Shown in pieces: positions 26,477 to 34,987 of a stretch of 64,000 bases of DNA. The notes beneath the pieces are model-generated. The model did not search any database and was not told where the DNA came from. It worked only from the letters and a program-made list of their open reading frames with translations. Origin of the DNA: Corynebacterium meitnerae (GTDB lineage Bacteria > Actinomycetota > Actinomycetes > Mycobacteriales > Mycobacteriaceae); assembly GCF_027570075.1 (NCBI RefSeq), contig NZ_JAKMUS010000005.1, positions 62,001-126,000 of the forward strand, read 5' to 3'. Position 1 is the first letter of the stretch. Each line of letters starts with the position of its first letter. A program made the translations under genes and the position numbers.

Positions 26477-26576
26477 GGGCCCACGACCTTTCTTGACGGC
26501 GGAAATTACTAGAACGACCCTAACCAGCCACAGGCTGAAGTTGACCGCCCCACGCCGAGTCGCGCCCCAGAATTTC

Positions 26577-27239
26577 TTAGATCCACAACCTTCCCTGCGC
26601 GGCCAAACGTTCCACCGCGGAACCGGGCAGGTCATCAATGTTCTGCGCCACGAAATAGTGGTCGCGCCACCGCCCATCAATGTGGAGGTTTTCCTTCAGG
26701 TACCCCTCCTCGCGGAAGCCCGCGTTAGCCAATATTCTGCCGGACGCCGGGTTGTCCGGCAGGTACGTCGCCGTGACGCGGTGCAGACCCACGCGCGCGA
26801 AGGCATGATCCACGCCAAGAGCACACGCAACAGTGCCGATACCACGGCCGTTGTAACGGGAATGGACCCAGTAGCCGATCCAACATTCACTGATCGCGCC
26901 ATGCTGAATATTGCCCAGGGTGACCTGGCCGGCAAAGTGGCCGTCGAATTCAATGGCCAGTGGGACGACGATGCCTTCATTGGCACAGCGGCGCAGGTTC
27001 GACCAAGTGGAACGCCACGCTTCCGGGGAATGGGCTTCCTGCCAGGTGCCCTGCACAGTTGGCTCAACCGGGCGCAGCAGCGCTTCATCGGAGATGCGCA
27101 TGCGGGCCCAGTCGCGGCCATCAGAGCGCTTCAGCGGCCGCAAACGCACGGGCTTATCACCGCGAATAAACACTGTGGGAGTAGCCATGGGCCACCCCGG
27201 GTGGGCATAGCTACGCGCCCAACCGATGAGGCTCAACAT
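26577..27239 (-). CDS. GNAT acetyltransferase, RimJ/RimL type
   Basis: 220 aa. The acetyl-CoA loop is YNGRGIGTVACALGVDHAF, preceded by GYWVHSRYNG and followed by HRVTATYLPDNPASGRILANAGFREEG, the standard RimJ/RimL pattern. It would N-acetylate a protein N-terminus or a small amine; the target is unknown. It lies two bases after glp. The order galU-glp-rimJ-glpR is conserved in mycobacteria (Rv0993-Rv0996). Confidence 0.88.
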   Translation of the reverse strand: MLSLIGWARSYAHPGWPMATPTVFIRGDKPVRLRPLKRSDGRDWARMRISDEALLRPVEPTVQGTWQEAHSPEAWRSTWSNLRRCANEGIVVPLAIEFDGHFAGQVTLGNIQHGAISECWIGYWVHSRYNGRGIGTVACALGVDHAFARVGLHRVTATYLPDNPASGRILANAGFREEGYLKENLHIDGRWRDHYFVAQNIDDLPGSAVERLAAQGRLWI

Positions 27240-27241
27240 GC

Positions 27242-28522
27242 TCAGGCCCGCTGCTGCAAGAACAACACGTCAACGACATCGCCGGGGCGCACTTCCACCA
27301 CGTCCGTGGGAATGCGGATCATCGCGTTTGCTTCAGCGAGACCAGCCAACAAGTGAGCCGCGCCGCCGGATGCACCACCGATGCTGTCCACCAGGTAATC
27401 GCGGGTTTGCGCATCGCGCATGAGGCGAGCGCGGACGAATCCGAGACGTCCCGGAATCGACTCGATGCGGTTCATCGAACGCGCCTTCACCACACGGCGA
27501 TTGAGCACGCGCTTGCCCAACGACGAGCGGATCGCCGGACGAATGAGCGCCTCAAACACCACGAGGGCACTCACGGCATTCGACGGCAACAGGAAGGTTG
27601 GGATGCGATCCTCCCCCACCAGGCCGAAGCCTTGGGCGGAACCGGGATGCATGGCCACGCGGGTGGTGTCAATATCGCCCAGCTCGCCCAGTGCTTCTTG
27701 GACGGCGCGGGCGCTTGAACCGCCGACGGCGCCGGTGATGATCAAAAACTCACTCTTTTGGGCGTGGACCGCGATCTGCTCTTTCAGGCGGCGCGGTTCC
27801 GCGTTGATAATGCCCACGCGAGTGACATCCGCACCCGCGTCCTTCGCTGCAGCGGCAACGGCATAGGACCCAACATCGAAGACTTGGCCCAGGCCCGGAT
27901 CCCTATCAATGTCCACCAGCTCCAAGCCGTAGGACATCACGGTCACGCGGGGACGCGGATACACGAGCACCTTGTCGCGGCCGGCAGCGGCGAGTAGCCC
28001 GATCTGGGCCGGGCCAAGAACAGCACCGGCACGCACTGCAATGTCACCGGGTTGGATGTCATCGCCTTCACGGCGGATAAAGTCACCGGAACGCACTGGA
28101 CGGTGCGGGGTCACGCGGCGGCGGCCACGGTCGGACCACTCGAGGGGCAAAACCGCATCAGCCAAGGTAGGTAGCGGCGCACCCGTGGCCACGCGCACAG
28201 CCTGGCGTGGCTGGAGGCGCAGCGGCTTTTGGCTACCAGCAGCTACTTCACCCACCACCGGCAAAGAGGTATCCGGCTCAACATGGGGTTGCTCTTCATC
28301 CTCATGTGTCGTGCGGTTGCTCAGCGATTGTGCACCACCGACATCAACGGCGCGCACCGCATAACCATCAACAGCAGCCTGCGCAAAGCCGGGCAGCGAG
28401 CGGGTTGCCTGCACTTCCTCCGCGCACATGAGGCCAAGTGCATCGGTGATACCAATTCGGATCGGCGCAGGCGTCATCGTGGCGTCGACGATAATGTCCA
28501 ACTGCTCTTCAACGCTGCGCAT
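27242..28522 (-). CDS. glp: Gephyrin-like protein Glp (MoeA family)
   Basis: About 426 aa, MoeA/gephyrin-E fold. Family segments are the N-terminal ALGLMCAEEV and GFAQAAVDGYAVRA, VRVATGAPLPTLADAVLP, the MPT-binding-like TGAVGGSS and a C-terminal beta-barrel domain. In C. glutamicum the copy beside galU (Glp) binds FtsZ and the membrane protein GlpR and works in cell division; a molybdopterin transferase role is also possible. A mog gene is also in the window. ATG 28522 has AGAAGGG at a good distance; a GTG one codon earlier is an alternative. Confidence 0.87.
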   Translation of the reverse strand: MRSVEEQLDIIVDATMTPAPIRIGITDALGLMCAEEVQATRSLPGFAQAAVDGYAVRAVDVGGAQSLSNRTTHEDEEQPHVEPDTSLPVVGEVAAGSQKPLRLQPRQAVRVATGAPLPTLADAVLPLEWSDRGRRRVTPHRPVRSGDFIRREGDDIQPGDIAVRAGAVLGPAQIGLLAAAGRDKVLVYPRPRVTVMSYGLELVDIDRDPGLGQVFDVGSYAVAAAAKDAGADVTRVGIINAEPRRLKEQIAVHAQKSEFLIITGAVGGSSARAVQEALGELGDIDTTRVAMHPGSAQGFGLVGEDRIPTFLLPSNAVSALVVFEALIRPAIRSSLGKRVLNRRVVKARSMNRIESIPGRLGFVRARLMRDAQTRDYLVDSIGGASGGAAHLLAGLAEANAMIRIPTDVVEVRPGDVVDVLFLQQRA

Positions 28523-28569
28523 CACGTCACCCTTCTGCCGGCGGCTGAAACTTTGAACTACTCGTGAAC

Positions 28570-29526
28570 TTAGTCGGTGCCTGCGAGGTGCGGGTTCTCC
28601 GACTCGAAGTCCTTCAGGATCTGCTTGATGGACTTGTACAGTGCCGGACCGTACTTCTCATGGTGCAAACCAAAATCAACATTGGCCGGAATGTAGCCAG
28701 CCGGGTTGCCCAGGTCATGGCGCTTACCGTCGTGCACAACAACGTGCACCGGGTGGCCTTCGCTAATCATCAGCTCAATCGCGTCGGTGAGCTGGAGTTC
28801 GCCGCCTTTGCCGGGCGTGATGCGTCGTAAAGCATCAAAAATGCCCCGATCAAGCAGGTAGCGGCCGGTGGCAACGAACGTGGAGGGCGCATCCTCCGGC
28901 TCAGGCTTTTCCACCATGCCCACAACGCGCTTCACCTTCTCCGGATCCACACCATCCGCGGCATCCACCTCGCGGACATCAAAGACGCCGTAGTTGAACA
29001 CCTCTTCCGGGCTGACCACGAACGCGCACAGCACGGAACCACCGAGCTTGGCGCGCACGTCCACCATCTTTTCCATAACACCGGTGGGCAGCACCAGATC
29101 ATCCGGCAGCATGACGGCCACTGCGTCCTCATCATCGTCCAGGATTGCCTCAGCACAGCCGACCGCGTGGCCAAGACCGAGCGGCTCTTCCTGCACAACG
29201 GCCTGCGCCTCAATGATCTCGGCCGCACGAGCTACCTTCTGTGCCTGCTCATCTTTGCCACGTGCCAGCAGCGTCTCTTTCAGGTGGTCAAAATTGCCAA
29301 AGTGCTCCATGACCTCGCCTTTACCCGGCGCGGTGACAACAGCGAGACGCTTCGCGCCAAGCTGTGCGGCTTCTTCAGCGATGAGCTCAATACCCGGGGT
29401 GTCCACCACCGGGAGCAATTCCTTCGGCACCGTCTTTGTGGCGGGCAGGAACCGGGTACCCATTCCAGCTGCGGGAACAACGACGGTTTTCACGCCCACC
29501 TTGGGGGCCGAGGAGGAATTGCGCAT
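28570..29526 (-). CDS. galU: UTP-glucose-1-phosphate uridylyltransferase
   Basis: Makes UDP-glucose for trehalose, mycolate-linked sugars and envelope glycans, 318 aa. The nucleotide motif VPAAGMGTRFLPATKTVPKE is near residue 16, the sugar-binding EEPLGLGHAV near 115, and VGMVEKP near 195. It is the first gene of galU-glp-rimJ-glpR, 44 bases before glp. TAGACT eight bases before the ATG could be a leaderless promoter element. Confidence 0.95.
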   Translation of the reverse strand: MRNSSSAPKVGVKTVVVPAAGMGTRFLPATKTVPKELLPVVDTPGIELIAEEAAQLGAKRLAVVTAPGKGEVMEHFGNFDHLKETLLARGKDEQAQKVARAAEIIEAQAVVQEEPLGLGHAVGCAEAILDDDEDAVAVMLPDDLVLPTGVMEKMVDVRAKLGGSVLCAFVVSPEEVFNYGVFDVREVDAADGVDPEKVKRVVGMVEKPEPEDAPSTFVATGRYLLDRGIFDALRRITPGKGGELQLTDAIELMISEGHPVHVVVHDGKRHDLGNPAGYIPANVDFGLHHEKYGPALYKSIKQILKDFESENPHLAGTD

Positions 29527-29596
29527 GAATGGATAGTCTACCTGTGAGACGCTACGAATCCGGGTAGCCGCTGCGCGTGTAAGGAAAGGGATATGT

Positions 29597-30175
29597 ATGT
29601 CTTCAAAATCTTCAGTTCGTGCCGCCACGCGTGAAGCTCGCGGGAAGATTGAGCAAAAGATGCTTATCGACGACACTCTCATCTCCCACCTCCTCCCCCA
29701 CCTGCGCACGCTCTCCCCGCATCGGGTGGCCGCCTATTCTCCGATGCCGTCTGAGCCAGGTGGGTCCGCGCTACTGCCGGCCTTGGTGAAAGAGGGTTGG
29801 GAGATCATGCTGCCCATCACTCTTTCTGGAGGCGAGCTGCAGTGGGCAATGTACACACCGGGTGAGCTCACCCCCGGCGAATTCTTTGATATCGCCGAAC
29901 CCACTGGACCACGGCTGCCTTCCAGCGCATTGAGCACCTGCGATGTGATCATCGTTCCAGCCTTGGGCGTGGACCGCCGTGGAGTTCGCTTGGGACAAGG
30001 CGCTGGCTACTACGACCGCGCCCTCCTCCATGCGCCCAACCAGCCGCGCATCGCGTTGGTCTACGACAATGAGGTCCACGATTCTTTACCAGCTGACCCT
30101 CACGACCAGCCTGTGGGCGCCGCCGTCACCCCGTCGGGTGTGCTGATATTCGCGGACTACAACAAGCCTTCTTAG
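29597..30175 (+). CDS. 5-formyltetrahydrofolate cyclo-ligase
   Basis: MTHFS family, 192 aa, converts 5-formyl-THF to methenyl-THF with ATP. The C-terminal signature GQGAGYYDRAL and the preceding VPALGVDRRGVRLG are clear. The N-terminal part AAYSPMPSEPGGSALLPAL is the substrate-binding region. Divergent from galU. AAGGAAAGGG lies just upstream of the ATG at 29597. Confidence 0.9.
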   Translation: MSSKSSVRAATREARGKIEQKMLIDDTLISHLLPHLRTLSPHRVAAYSPMPSEPGGSALLPALVKEGWEIMLPITLSGGELQWAMYTPGELTPGEFFDIAEPTGPRLPSSALSTCDVIIVPALGVDRRGVRLGQGAGYYDRALLHAPNQPRIALVYDNEVHDSLPADPHDQPVGAAVTPSGVLIFADYNKPS

Positions 30176-30230
30176 AAAAACTTTGGGCTGCGAGGGAACC
30201 AAACAGGGTGTTGAAGCAGTCAAAGAGAAT

Positions 30231-30911
30231 ATGGCTTCTTTTAATTTCTCTTCTTCCCTGTCTACTCTTTCCACTCCCGGCTACCGGCGTTCCGTCCTGA
30301 TGCGGCGCCTGGTTGCGGGCTTGCTCATCATTTGCGCGGTACTCCTCGCATTGAGTGGCCGCGCTGCCAAGGACCCCCAGGTGGTGGTCTTCGCCCGTGA
30401 TGTTGCACCCGGCACGGTATTGAGCGCTGATGATGTGGAGCTGCGCTCCCTGCCCAGCAACATTGTTCCCACCAATGCGGTGACAGACCATGCCAAGGCT
30501 GAGGGCCAAGTGATTGCCGCGGCTGCCTCTGCCGGCGAAGTGCTCACCACAACGCGGATTACAGGCCCTGATCTTGTTTCCTCTATTGCGCATGCCCGCG
30601 GGGCGGACGCGAGTTCTTTTACTCTCGTGCCGGTCAAGCTCGCGGAGCCTGACATCATCCCCATGCTGCACCACGGCGACGAGGTGTCAGTGGTGACCAC
30701 GGGGGGTGATTCGGCTGATGCTGCAGATACTGCAGTTACCGCTGCACGCACGATTGCCACTGGCGGCACCGTGGTCACCGCCGGTAGCGGTGAGGCTCAA
30801 ACCGGAGTGCTGCTGCTTTTACGGAATGAGGACGCCGTCAATGTGGCAGCTTCTTCCCTCACGTTGCCACTCACGGTGGTGCTCACAGGCGGAAAGCACC
30901 GTGGTGAATGA
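30231..30911 (+). CDS. SAF-domain (CpaB/RcpC-like) membrane-anchored protein
   Basis: 226 aa. A Ser-rich cytoplasmic N-terminus is followed by a TM helix (about 26-44) and a SAF domain (about 48-115: VVFARDVAPGTVLSADDVELRSLP, then GQVIAAAASAGEVLTTTRI). The C-terminal extracytoplasmic part (about 125-215) is rich in Ala/Thr/Val. SAF domains occur in CpaB pilus proteins and sugar-binding enzymes. No pilus assembly genes are nearby, so the role is unknown. The start at 30231 gives a sensible topology. Confidence 0.8.
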   Translation: MASFNFSSSLSTLSTPGYRRSVLMRRLVAGLLIICAVLLALSGRAAKDPQVVVFARDVAPGTVLSADDVELRSLPSNIVPTNAVTDHAKAEGQVIAAAASAGEVLTTTRITGPDLVSSIAHARGADASSFTLVPVKLAEPDIIPMLHHGDEVSVVTTGGDSADAADTAVTAARTIATGGTVVTAGSGEAQTGVLLLLRNEDAVNVAASSLTLPLTVVLTGGKHRGE

Positions 30912-30948
30912 GCGGCATTAGCTGTGTGTTCTGTGCCACTCGGTTAGG

Positions 30949-30975
30949 CCCATCACCCACGATGGGGTATTTTCT
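30949..30975 (+). terminator. Possible terminator after SAF-domain gene
   Basis: CCCATC and GATGGG form a six-base stem with a six-base loop, followed by GTATTTTC. The stem is short and the T-run interrupted, so it may be leaky and let transcripts run into mscL. Confidence 0.4.
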
Positions 30976-31023
30976 TTCACCGAAAAGTAAGACCATTTCC
31001 CACATAGTTTTTCAAGGAGAAAA

Positions 31024-31434
31024 ATGCTCAAGGGTTTTAAAGACTTCATCATGCGCGGCAACGTCATCGACCTGGCTGTCGGTGTTGTCATCGGTGCCGC
31101 TTTCACCGCAATCGTGACCTCGTTCTCTGACAACATCATCAACCCGCTGATCGCCTCCATCGGTGGCGCAGACTTCACCGGTCTGGGCGTTCACATCATC
31201 AGCGGCAATGACGCAACCTTCGTTGACTTCGGTGCTCTGATCACCGCTGTGATCAACTTCCTGCTCATTGCTGCAGTTGTCTACTTCATCATCGTTGCAC
31301 CGATGAACAAGCTGGATGAGGCACAGAAGCGCCGCAAGGGCATCAGCGAGGATGCTCCGGCTCCGACCGAGCAGGAACTGCTCGCCGAGATCCGTGACCT
31401 GCTGGCTAACCAGAACGGTCCCCGCCAGCTCTAA
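31024..31434 (+). CDS. mscL: Large-conductance mechanosensitive channel
   Basis: Homopentameric osmotic safety valve, 136 aa. The N-terminal amphipathic helix MLKGFKDFIMRGNVIDLAVG runs into TM1 with the gate-forming small residues (AVGVVIGAAFTAIV). A periplasmic loop and TM2 (about 75-98) follow, then the charged RRKG turn and a C-terminal helical bundle (TEQELLAEIRDLLAN). AAGGAG is a few bases upstream of the ATG. Full length. Confidence 0.96.
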   Translation: MLKGFKDFIMRGNVIDLAVGVVIGAAFTAIVTSFSDNIINPLIASIGGADFTGLGVHIISGNDATFVDFGALITAVINFLLIAAVVYFIIVAPMNKLDEAQKRRKGISEDAPAPTEQELLAEIRDLLANQNGPRQL

Positions 31435-31452
31435 ACCACATCTGGTGACTAC

Positions 31453-31489
31453 GAACCGCTCCGCCTTCACAGGTTGGGCGGTTCTTTTG
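31453..31489 (+). terminator. Rho-independent terminator of mscL
   Basis: GAACCGC (31453-31459) pairs with GCGGTTC (31478-31484) across a loop, followed by TTTTGTT. It starts 18 bases after the mscL stop. Confidence 0.7.
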
Positions 31490-31542
31490 TTGGGCCAAGG
31501 GGGGGCGAAGGGCTGCCCTTGGCCGCGTTCCATCGCCGGGCG

Positions 31543-31640
31543 TGTGTAAAAATTTACATGGCAAAAAATTGGCACCAACAAAACCCCTGGTAGACAGTTT
31601 CTGTTTCCTGATAGTTACCGGCGCAATGTAAAATTTTACA
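31543..31640 (+). promoter_or_regulatory. Two AT palindromes, candidate operator pair upstream of ddh
   Basis: TGTAAAATTTTACA at 31627-31640 is a perfect 14-bp palindrome. TGTAAAAATTTACA at 31543-31556 is the same site with one central change. They are 84 bases apart, that is, eight helical turns. I do not recognise the cognate regulator. Confidence 0.55.
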
Positions 31641-31837
31641 CCGGGGTTGATCGCTCAGGCGCCCAACGGGGCACGGAGCAGCAGGCCTTGTCGCCTGCAG
31701 GTGTGTCTACAAACCCTCTTTTGTTACCTGTTTCGTTTTTCCGGCTATATCGAGAAATCTGGAACAATCGTCGGAGGACCTAAGACGTCATGAGAAGTCA
31801 TGAGAAGTCTAGAAGTACTGAGAAAGGACTCCCCCGC

Positions 31838-32818
31838 ATGATTCGTACCGCCATCATTGGCTACGGCAACTTAGGCCGCAGCGTTGAGAAAGTGATCGCT
31901 AGCCAGCCCGACATGGAACTCGTCGGTGTGTTTTCGCGCCGCGATTCTTTGGATACGGAGGCTCGTGTGTTGCCGGCGGCGGACGTCGAAAAGCATAAAG
32001 ACGAAGTAGATGTGCTCTTCGTGTGCTTGGGCAGCGCCACCGACGTGCCGGCGCAGGCCCCTGAATTGGCCAAGCACTTCACCACGGTGGACACGTATGA
32101 CAACCACCATGAAATCCCCGCGTACCGGGCAACCATGGATGAGGCTGCACGCGAAGGCGAGAACATCGCGATGATTTCTACCGGTTGGGATCCGGGCCTC
32201 TTCTCCTTGAACCGTGTGCTCGGTGGCGCGGTACTGCCTGGTGCGGACCAGATGACGTTCTGGGGCCCTGGCCTGTCCCAGGGCCATTCGGATGCGGTGC
32301 GTCGCGTGCCGGGCGTGCTCAAGGGTGTGCAGTACACCAAGCCCAACCCGGAGGCGATTGAGGCTGTGAAGCGTGGTGAGGGTGCAGACCTCAAGGGCAA
32401 CGAGTGCCACGTGCGACACTGCTTTGTTGTGGCGGAGGAAACAGGCGATGCTGCAGCGGATGCAAAGCTGAAGGAAGAGATCCGCGAGGCCATCGTGACC
32501 ATGCCGGACTACTTCGCACCGTACGAGACGATCGTGGAGTTCATCTCCGAGGCTGAGTTTGAACGTGACCACCAGGGCATGCCGCACGGCGGCCAGGTGA
32601 TTACGCGCGGTCAGGTGGGCGACTCCGGGCACGTCATTGAGTTCGGCCTTGAATTGGAGCGCAACCCAGACTTCACCGCAGCAGTGCAGGTAGCTTACGG
32701 CCGCGCGGCATGGCGGCTGCGTCAGGCTGGCGAAACGGGTGCGCGCACCGTCTACGAGATCGCACCGTACTTGCTGTCTTCCGAGTCTCTCGATGACTTG
32801 GTAAAGAACAAGCTCTAA
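31838..32818 (+). CDS. ddh: meso-Diaminopimelate D-dehydrogenase
   Basis: NADPH enzyme that makes meso-diaminopimelate in one step from tetrahydrodipicolinate, supplying lysine and peptidoglycan precursor; characteristic of Corynebacterium. 326 aa. The Rossmann motif is IIGYGNLGRSVEK at residues 6-18. VFSRRD, STGWDPGLFSLNR, WGPGLSQGHSDAVRR and the NECHVRHCFVV region match the family. The ATG at 31838 has GAGAAAGGAC nine to eighteen bases upstream. The stop overlaps the end of the convergent small gene at 32815. Confidence 0.96.
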   Translation: MIRTAIIGYGNLGRSVEKVIASQPDMELVGVFSRRDSLDTEARVLPAADVEKHKDEVDVLFVCLGSATDVPAQAPELAKHFTTVDTYDNHHEIPAYRATMDEAAREGENIAMISTGWDPGLFSLNRVLGGAVLPGADQMTFWGPGLSQGHSDAVRRVPGVLKGVQYTKPNPEAIEAVKRGEGADLKGNECHVRHCFVVAEETGDAAADAKLKEEIREAIVTMPDYFAPYETIVEFISEAEFERDHQGMPHGGQVITRGQVGDSGHVIEFGLELERNPDFTAAVQVAYGRAAWRLRQAGETGARTVYEIAPYLLSSESLDDLVKNKL

Positions 32819-33024
32819 TCCCCGTAATGCGGGGGACGTTCCTCGCGGTACCGGGCAAGATCATCCATTTCGGGTGATTCGGGCGTGATCCCGTCATCCA
32901 ACTGGACTACCCGGTCACCATCAAAATCAGCGGACTGTTCCACCTGAGAAGGGTTGGGGCGGTCCGCTGTTCTGTCATAGTCAACAGCATCAGAAAGCCG
33001 CCGTACACGGCGCCGTTGTTTCAT
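32815..33024 (-). CDS. Small hydrophilic protein downstream of mog
   Basis: 69 aa, not recognised. Highly charged: the first ten residues are MKQRRRVRRL, the rest is Asp/Glu/Pro-rich and ends ERPPHYGD. No TM or signal. It begins seven bases after mog on the same strand and has AGGA six bases before its ATG, which supports translation. It could instead be a chance frame, although the composition looks coding. Confidence 0.55.
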   Translation of the reverse strand: MKQRRRVRRLSDAVDYDRTADRPNPSQVEQSADFDGDRVVQLDDGITPESPEMDDLARYREERPPHYGD

Positions 33025-33031
33025 TTTTGTC

Positions 33032-33598
33032 CTACTGCAGGCTGTACTTACGCAGCTCTTCGATGAGATGCTTCACCAACGGTGCGATGGTCAGCACACC
33101 GTCGCGGATAGCTGCACGCGATGGAGCCAGGTTCACAATCACCGTGGAGCCAGATACACCGCAAATACCGCGCGAGGTGCACGCATCCACGGCCCCACAT
33201 GCCTGCCCGGAAGCACGCACTGCCTGGGCCACGCCCGGCACCATCTGATCAATGACGGCGCGGGTGGCCTCCGGCGCCTTATCGCGCGGACCCACACCGG
33301 TGCCGCCGACGGTGACCACGAGGTCCACGCCACCCACCACGGCCGTTTCAATGACCTTGCGGATCTCCGATTTCTTCGACTTCACGCTCACCACGCCGTC
33401 GACCTTGAAACCGATTTCCTCCAACAACTCGTAGACCAGACGATCCGAGCCTTCAGCGATTGCCCCGCCCTGCTTATGGTCACTGACCAACACAGCAATC
33501 GCACCTGGCTGCACCGGCTGTTGTTCTTCTGCCTCCGTAGCGAGGAGGAATTCCTCATCAGGCTCGCGGATGTCGAGCGCGTCGAGTGTGTTGGACAT
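33032..33598 (-). CDS. MogA/MoaB-family molybdopterin adenylyltransferase-like protein
   Basis: 188 aa. The MoCF-binding fold is seen from about residue 33: IAVLVSDHKQGG, VSVKSKKSEIRKVIETAV, the signature VVTVGGTGVGPRDKAPEATRAVID, and GVSGSTVIVNLAPSRAAIRDGV. The N-terminal 30 acidic residues are an extension. It lies 80 bases after htrA on the same strand, as moaB2 neighbours pepD in M. tuberculosis. The product activates molybdopterin before metal insertion. The paralogue relation to Glp should be kept in mind. Confidence 0.88.
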   Translation of the reverse strand: MSNTLDALDIREPDEEFLLATEAEEQQPVQPGAIAVLVSDHKQGGAIAEGSDRLVYELLEEIGFKVDGVVSVKSKKSEIRKVIETAVVGGVDLVVTVGGTGVGPRDKAPEATRAVIDQMVPGVAQAVRASGQACGAVDACTSRGICGVSGSTVIVNLAPSRAAIRDGVLTIAPLVKHLIEELRKYSLQ

Positions 33599-33678
33599 GG
33601 CGGGCTCCTCGTAGTGGTGCATCAGCGGCCACTGATACACGGGCCACTGATGCGCATTCAATAGTTATGAAAAGAAAT

Positions 33679-34878
33679 CTACTCTGAACTTAGGGTCACA
33701 TCTACCGTTCTGGTCTCATCAGATCCAGCAGAGCGGACCTGTAGATGGACGGTCTCCCCGAAATCGAAGGAACGCGTGGCCGCGACCAGTGCATCAGAGG
33801 ACTCAATCGGACGGTCATTGATCCGCACAACAACATCGCCCTCTTTCAGACCAGCCTGATCAGCGGGGCTTCCCGGCTGCACAGCGCTAATGAGAGCACC
33901 ATCGGTGACCTGGCGGATATCCACCTGCACACCCATCATCGGCTGGCGTGCTTCGCCTTCGTTGATGAGCTGCTCCGCAACACGGCGGGCGAAATTCGAC
34001 GGAATAGCAAACCCCAAGCCGATGGATCCGCCCTCACCTGAGCTCTGGGACAGCGAGGCGATCACAGAGTTCATGCCAATAAGGTGGCCATTCATATCCA
34101 CCAACGGGCCACCGGAGTTACCGGGGTTGATCGCCGCATCGGTTTGAATGCCATCCATGAGCGAGCTTTCTCCCCCGCCCTGAGCCGCGCGAACCGGGCG
34201 ATTGAGCGCGGAGACAATGCCGGTTGTCACTGTTGCGGACAATCCCAGCGGAGAACCAACGGCCACAACGGACTGGCCCACGGCAAGGTTGTCCGAATCG
34301 CCGAACTGGATCACTGGTAGGTCTTTGACGCCTTCGATCTGGATGACAGCCACATCGGTGTTCACATCAGAAGCAATGAACGTGGCTGGGTGCTTAGCGC
34401 CGTCATTCAACGTCACGGCGAGCTGCGCCCGACCAGTTCCGGCTTCTGCCACCACGTGGTGGTTGGTCAGCACCTTGCCGTCGGCGGTGATGATGGACCC
34501 AGAGCCCTCAGACAGCACGCGGGAGCCATCCGTCAGTTCGATGGAAACAACAGCTGGCAGCACGGCGGAGGCCACGTGCTCAACGGAGCCTTCCGGCGCT
34601 GGCTCCTTCTGGGACTTCACGGGAGCTTCCAGAGCATTCTCCGTATCACCAGCACCAATAGTGGTCTGCTGGGAGTTATCGGAGCTGGCCACCGTGCCGG
34701 CGGTATAGCCAGCTGCAGCACCACCGACCAAAGAGGTAGCCAGTGCCAGCGCAATCGCCGCCCCAGCACCCAGTCCCTTCTTCTGCTTCGGTGGGACGGG
34801 AGCAACATATGGTGGCTGCTGCACACCTTGTGAGTGGGCGTAAACCGAGTATTCGCCCGGGTATTCAGATGAAGTCAT
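33679..34878 (-). CDS. HtrA/PepD-like membrane serine protease with PDZ domain
   Basis: 399 aa. A cytoplasmic Pro/Gln/Tyr-rich N-terminus (about 1-33), one TM helix (about 36-60), a trypsin-like domain (about 105-290) with His in LTNHHVVAEAG, Asp in VNTDVAVIQIEG and Ser in NPGNSGGPLVD, and a PDZ domain (about 305-395) with SPADQAGLKEGDVVVRIND. It acts outside the membrane in protein quality control. It follows mprB by 109 bases. In mycobacteria the homologous pepD is controlled by MprAB and extracytoplasmic sigma factors. Confidence 0.92.
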   Translation of the reverse strand: MTSSEYPGEYSVYAHSQGVQQPPYVAPVPPKQKKGLGAGAAIALALATSLVGGAAAGYTAGTVASSDNSQQTTIGAGDTENALEAPVKSQKEPAPEGSVEHVASAVLPAVVSIELTDGSRVLSEGSGSIITADGKVLTNHHVVAEAGTGRAQLAVTLNDGAKHPATFIASDVNTDVAVIQIEGVKDLPVIQFGDSDNLAVGQSVVAVGSPLGLSATVTTGIVSALNRPVRAAQGGGESSLMDGIQTDAAINPGNSGGPLVDMNGHLIGMNSVIASLSQSSGEGGSIGLGFAIPSNFARRVAEQLINEGEARQPMMGVQVDIRQVTDGALISAVQPGSPADQAGLKEGDVVVRINDRPIESSDALVAATRSFDFGETVHLQVRSAGSDETRTVDVTLSSE

Positions 34879-34987
34879 GGTGGGTTATTGTCCTCCGCCT
34901 TGCTGTGCCATCTCTTGTTCACATTCACCGCTTAGCGTAGTACTCCCTGAACACTTGCTGGGAGGTCCGCTCGGACCTGCCCAGCGA

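Larger units (their letters stand above)
31435..31837 (+). other. 403-base intergenic region between mscL and ddh
   Basis: No gene is visible. It holds the mscL terminator (31453-31489), two near-identical AT palindromes (31543-31556 and 31627-31640) in otherwise GC-rich sequence, and a tandem ten-base repeat TCATGAGAAG (31788-31807) directly before the ddh ribosome-binding site. The size and structure suggest a regulated ddh promoter. Confidence 0.7.

Noticed and set aside
32820-32840. CCCCG/CGGGG hairpin just after ddh, a possible terminator
   Set aside because: No T-run follows and it lies in the end of the small gene at 32815-33024, so it may only reflect coding sequence.
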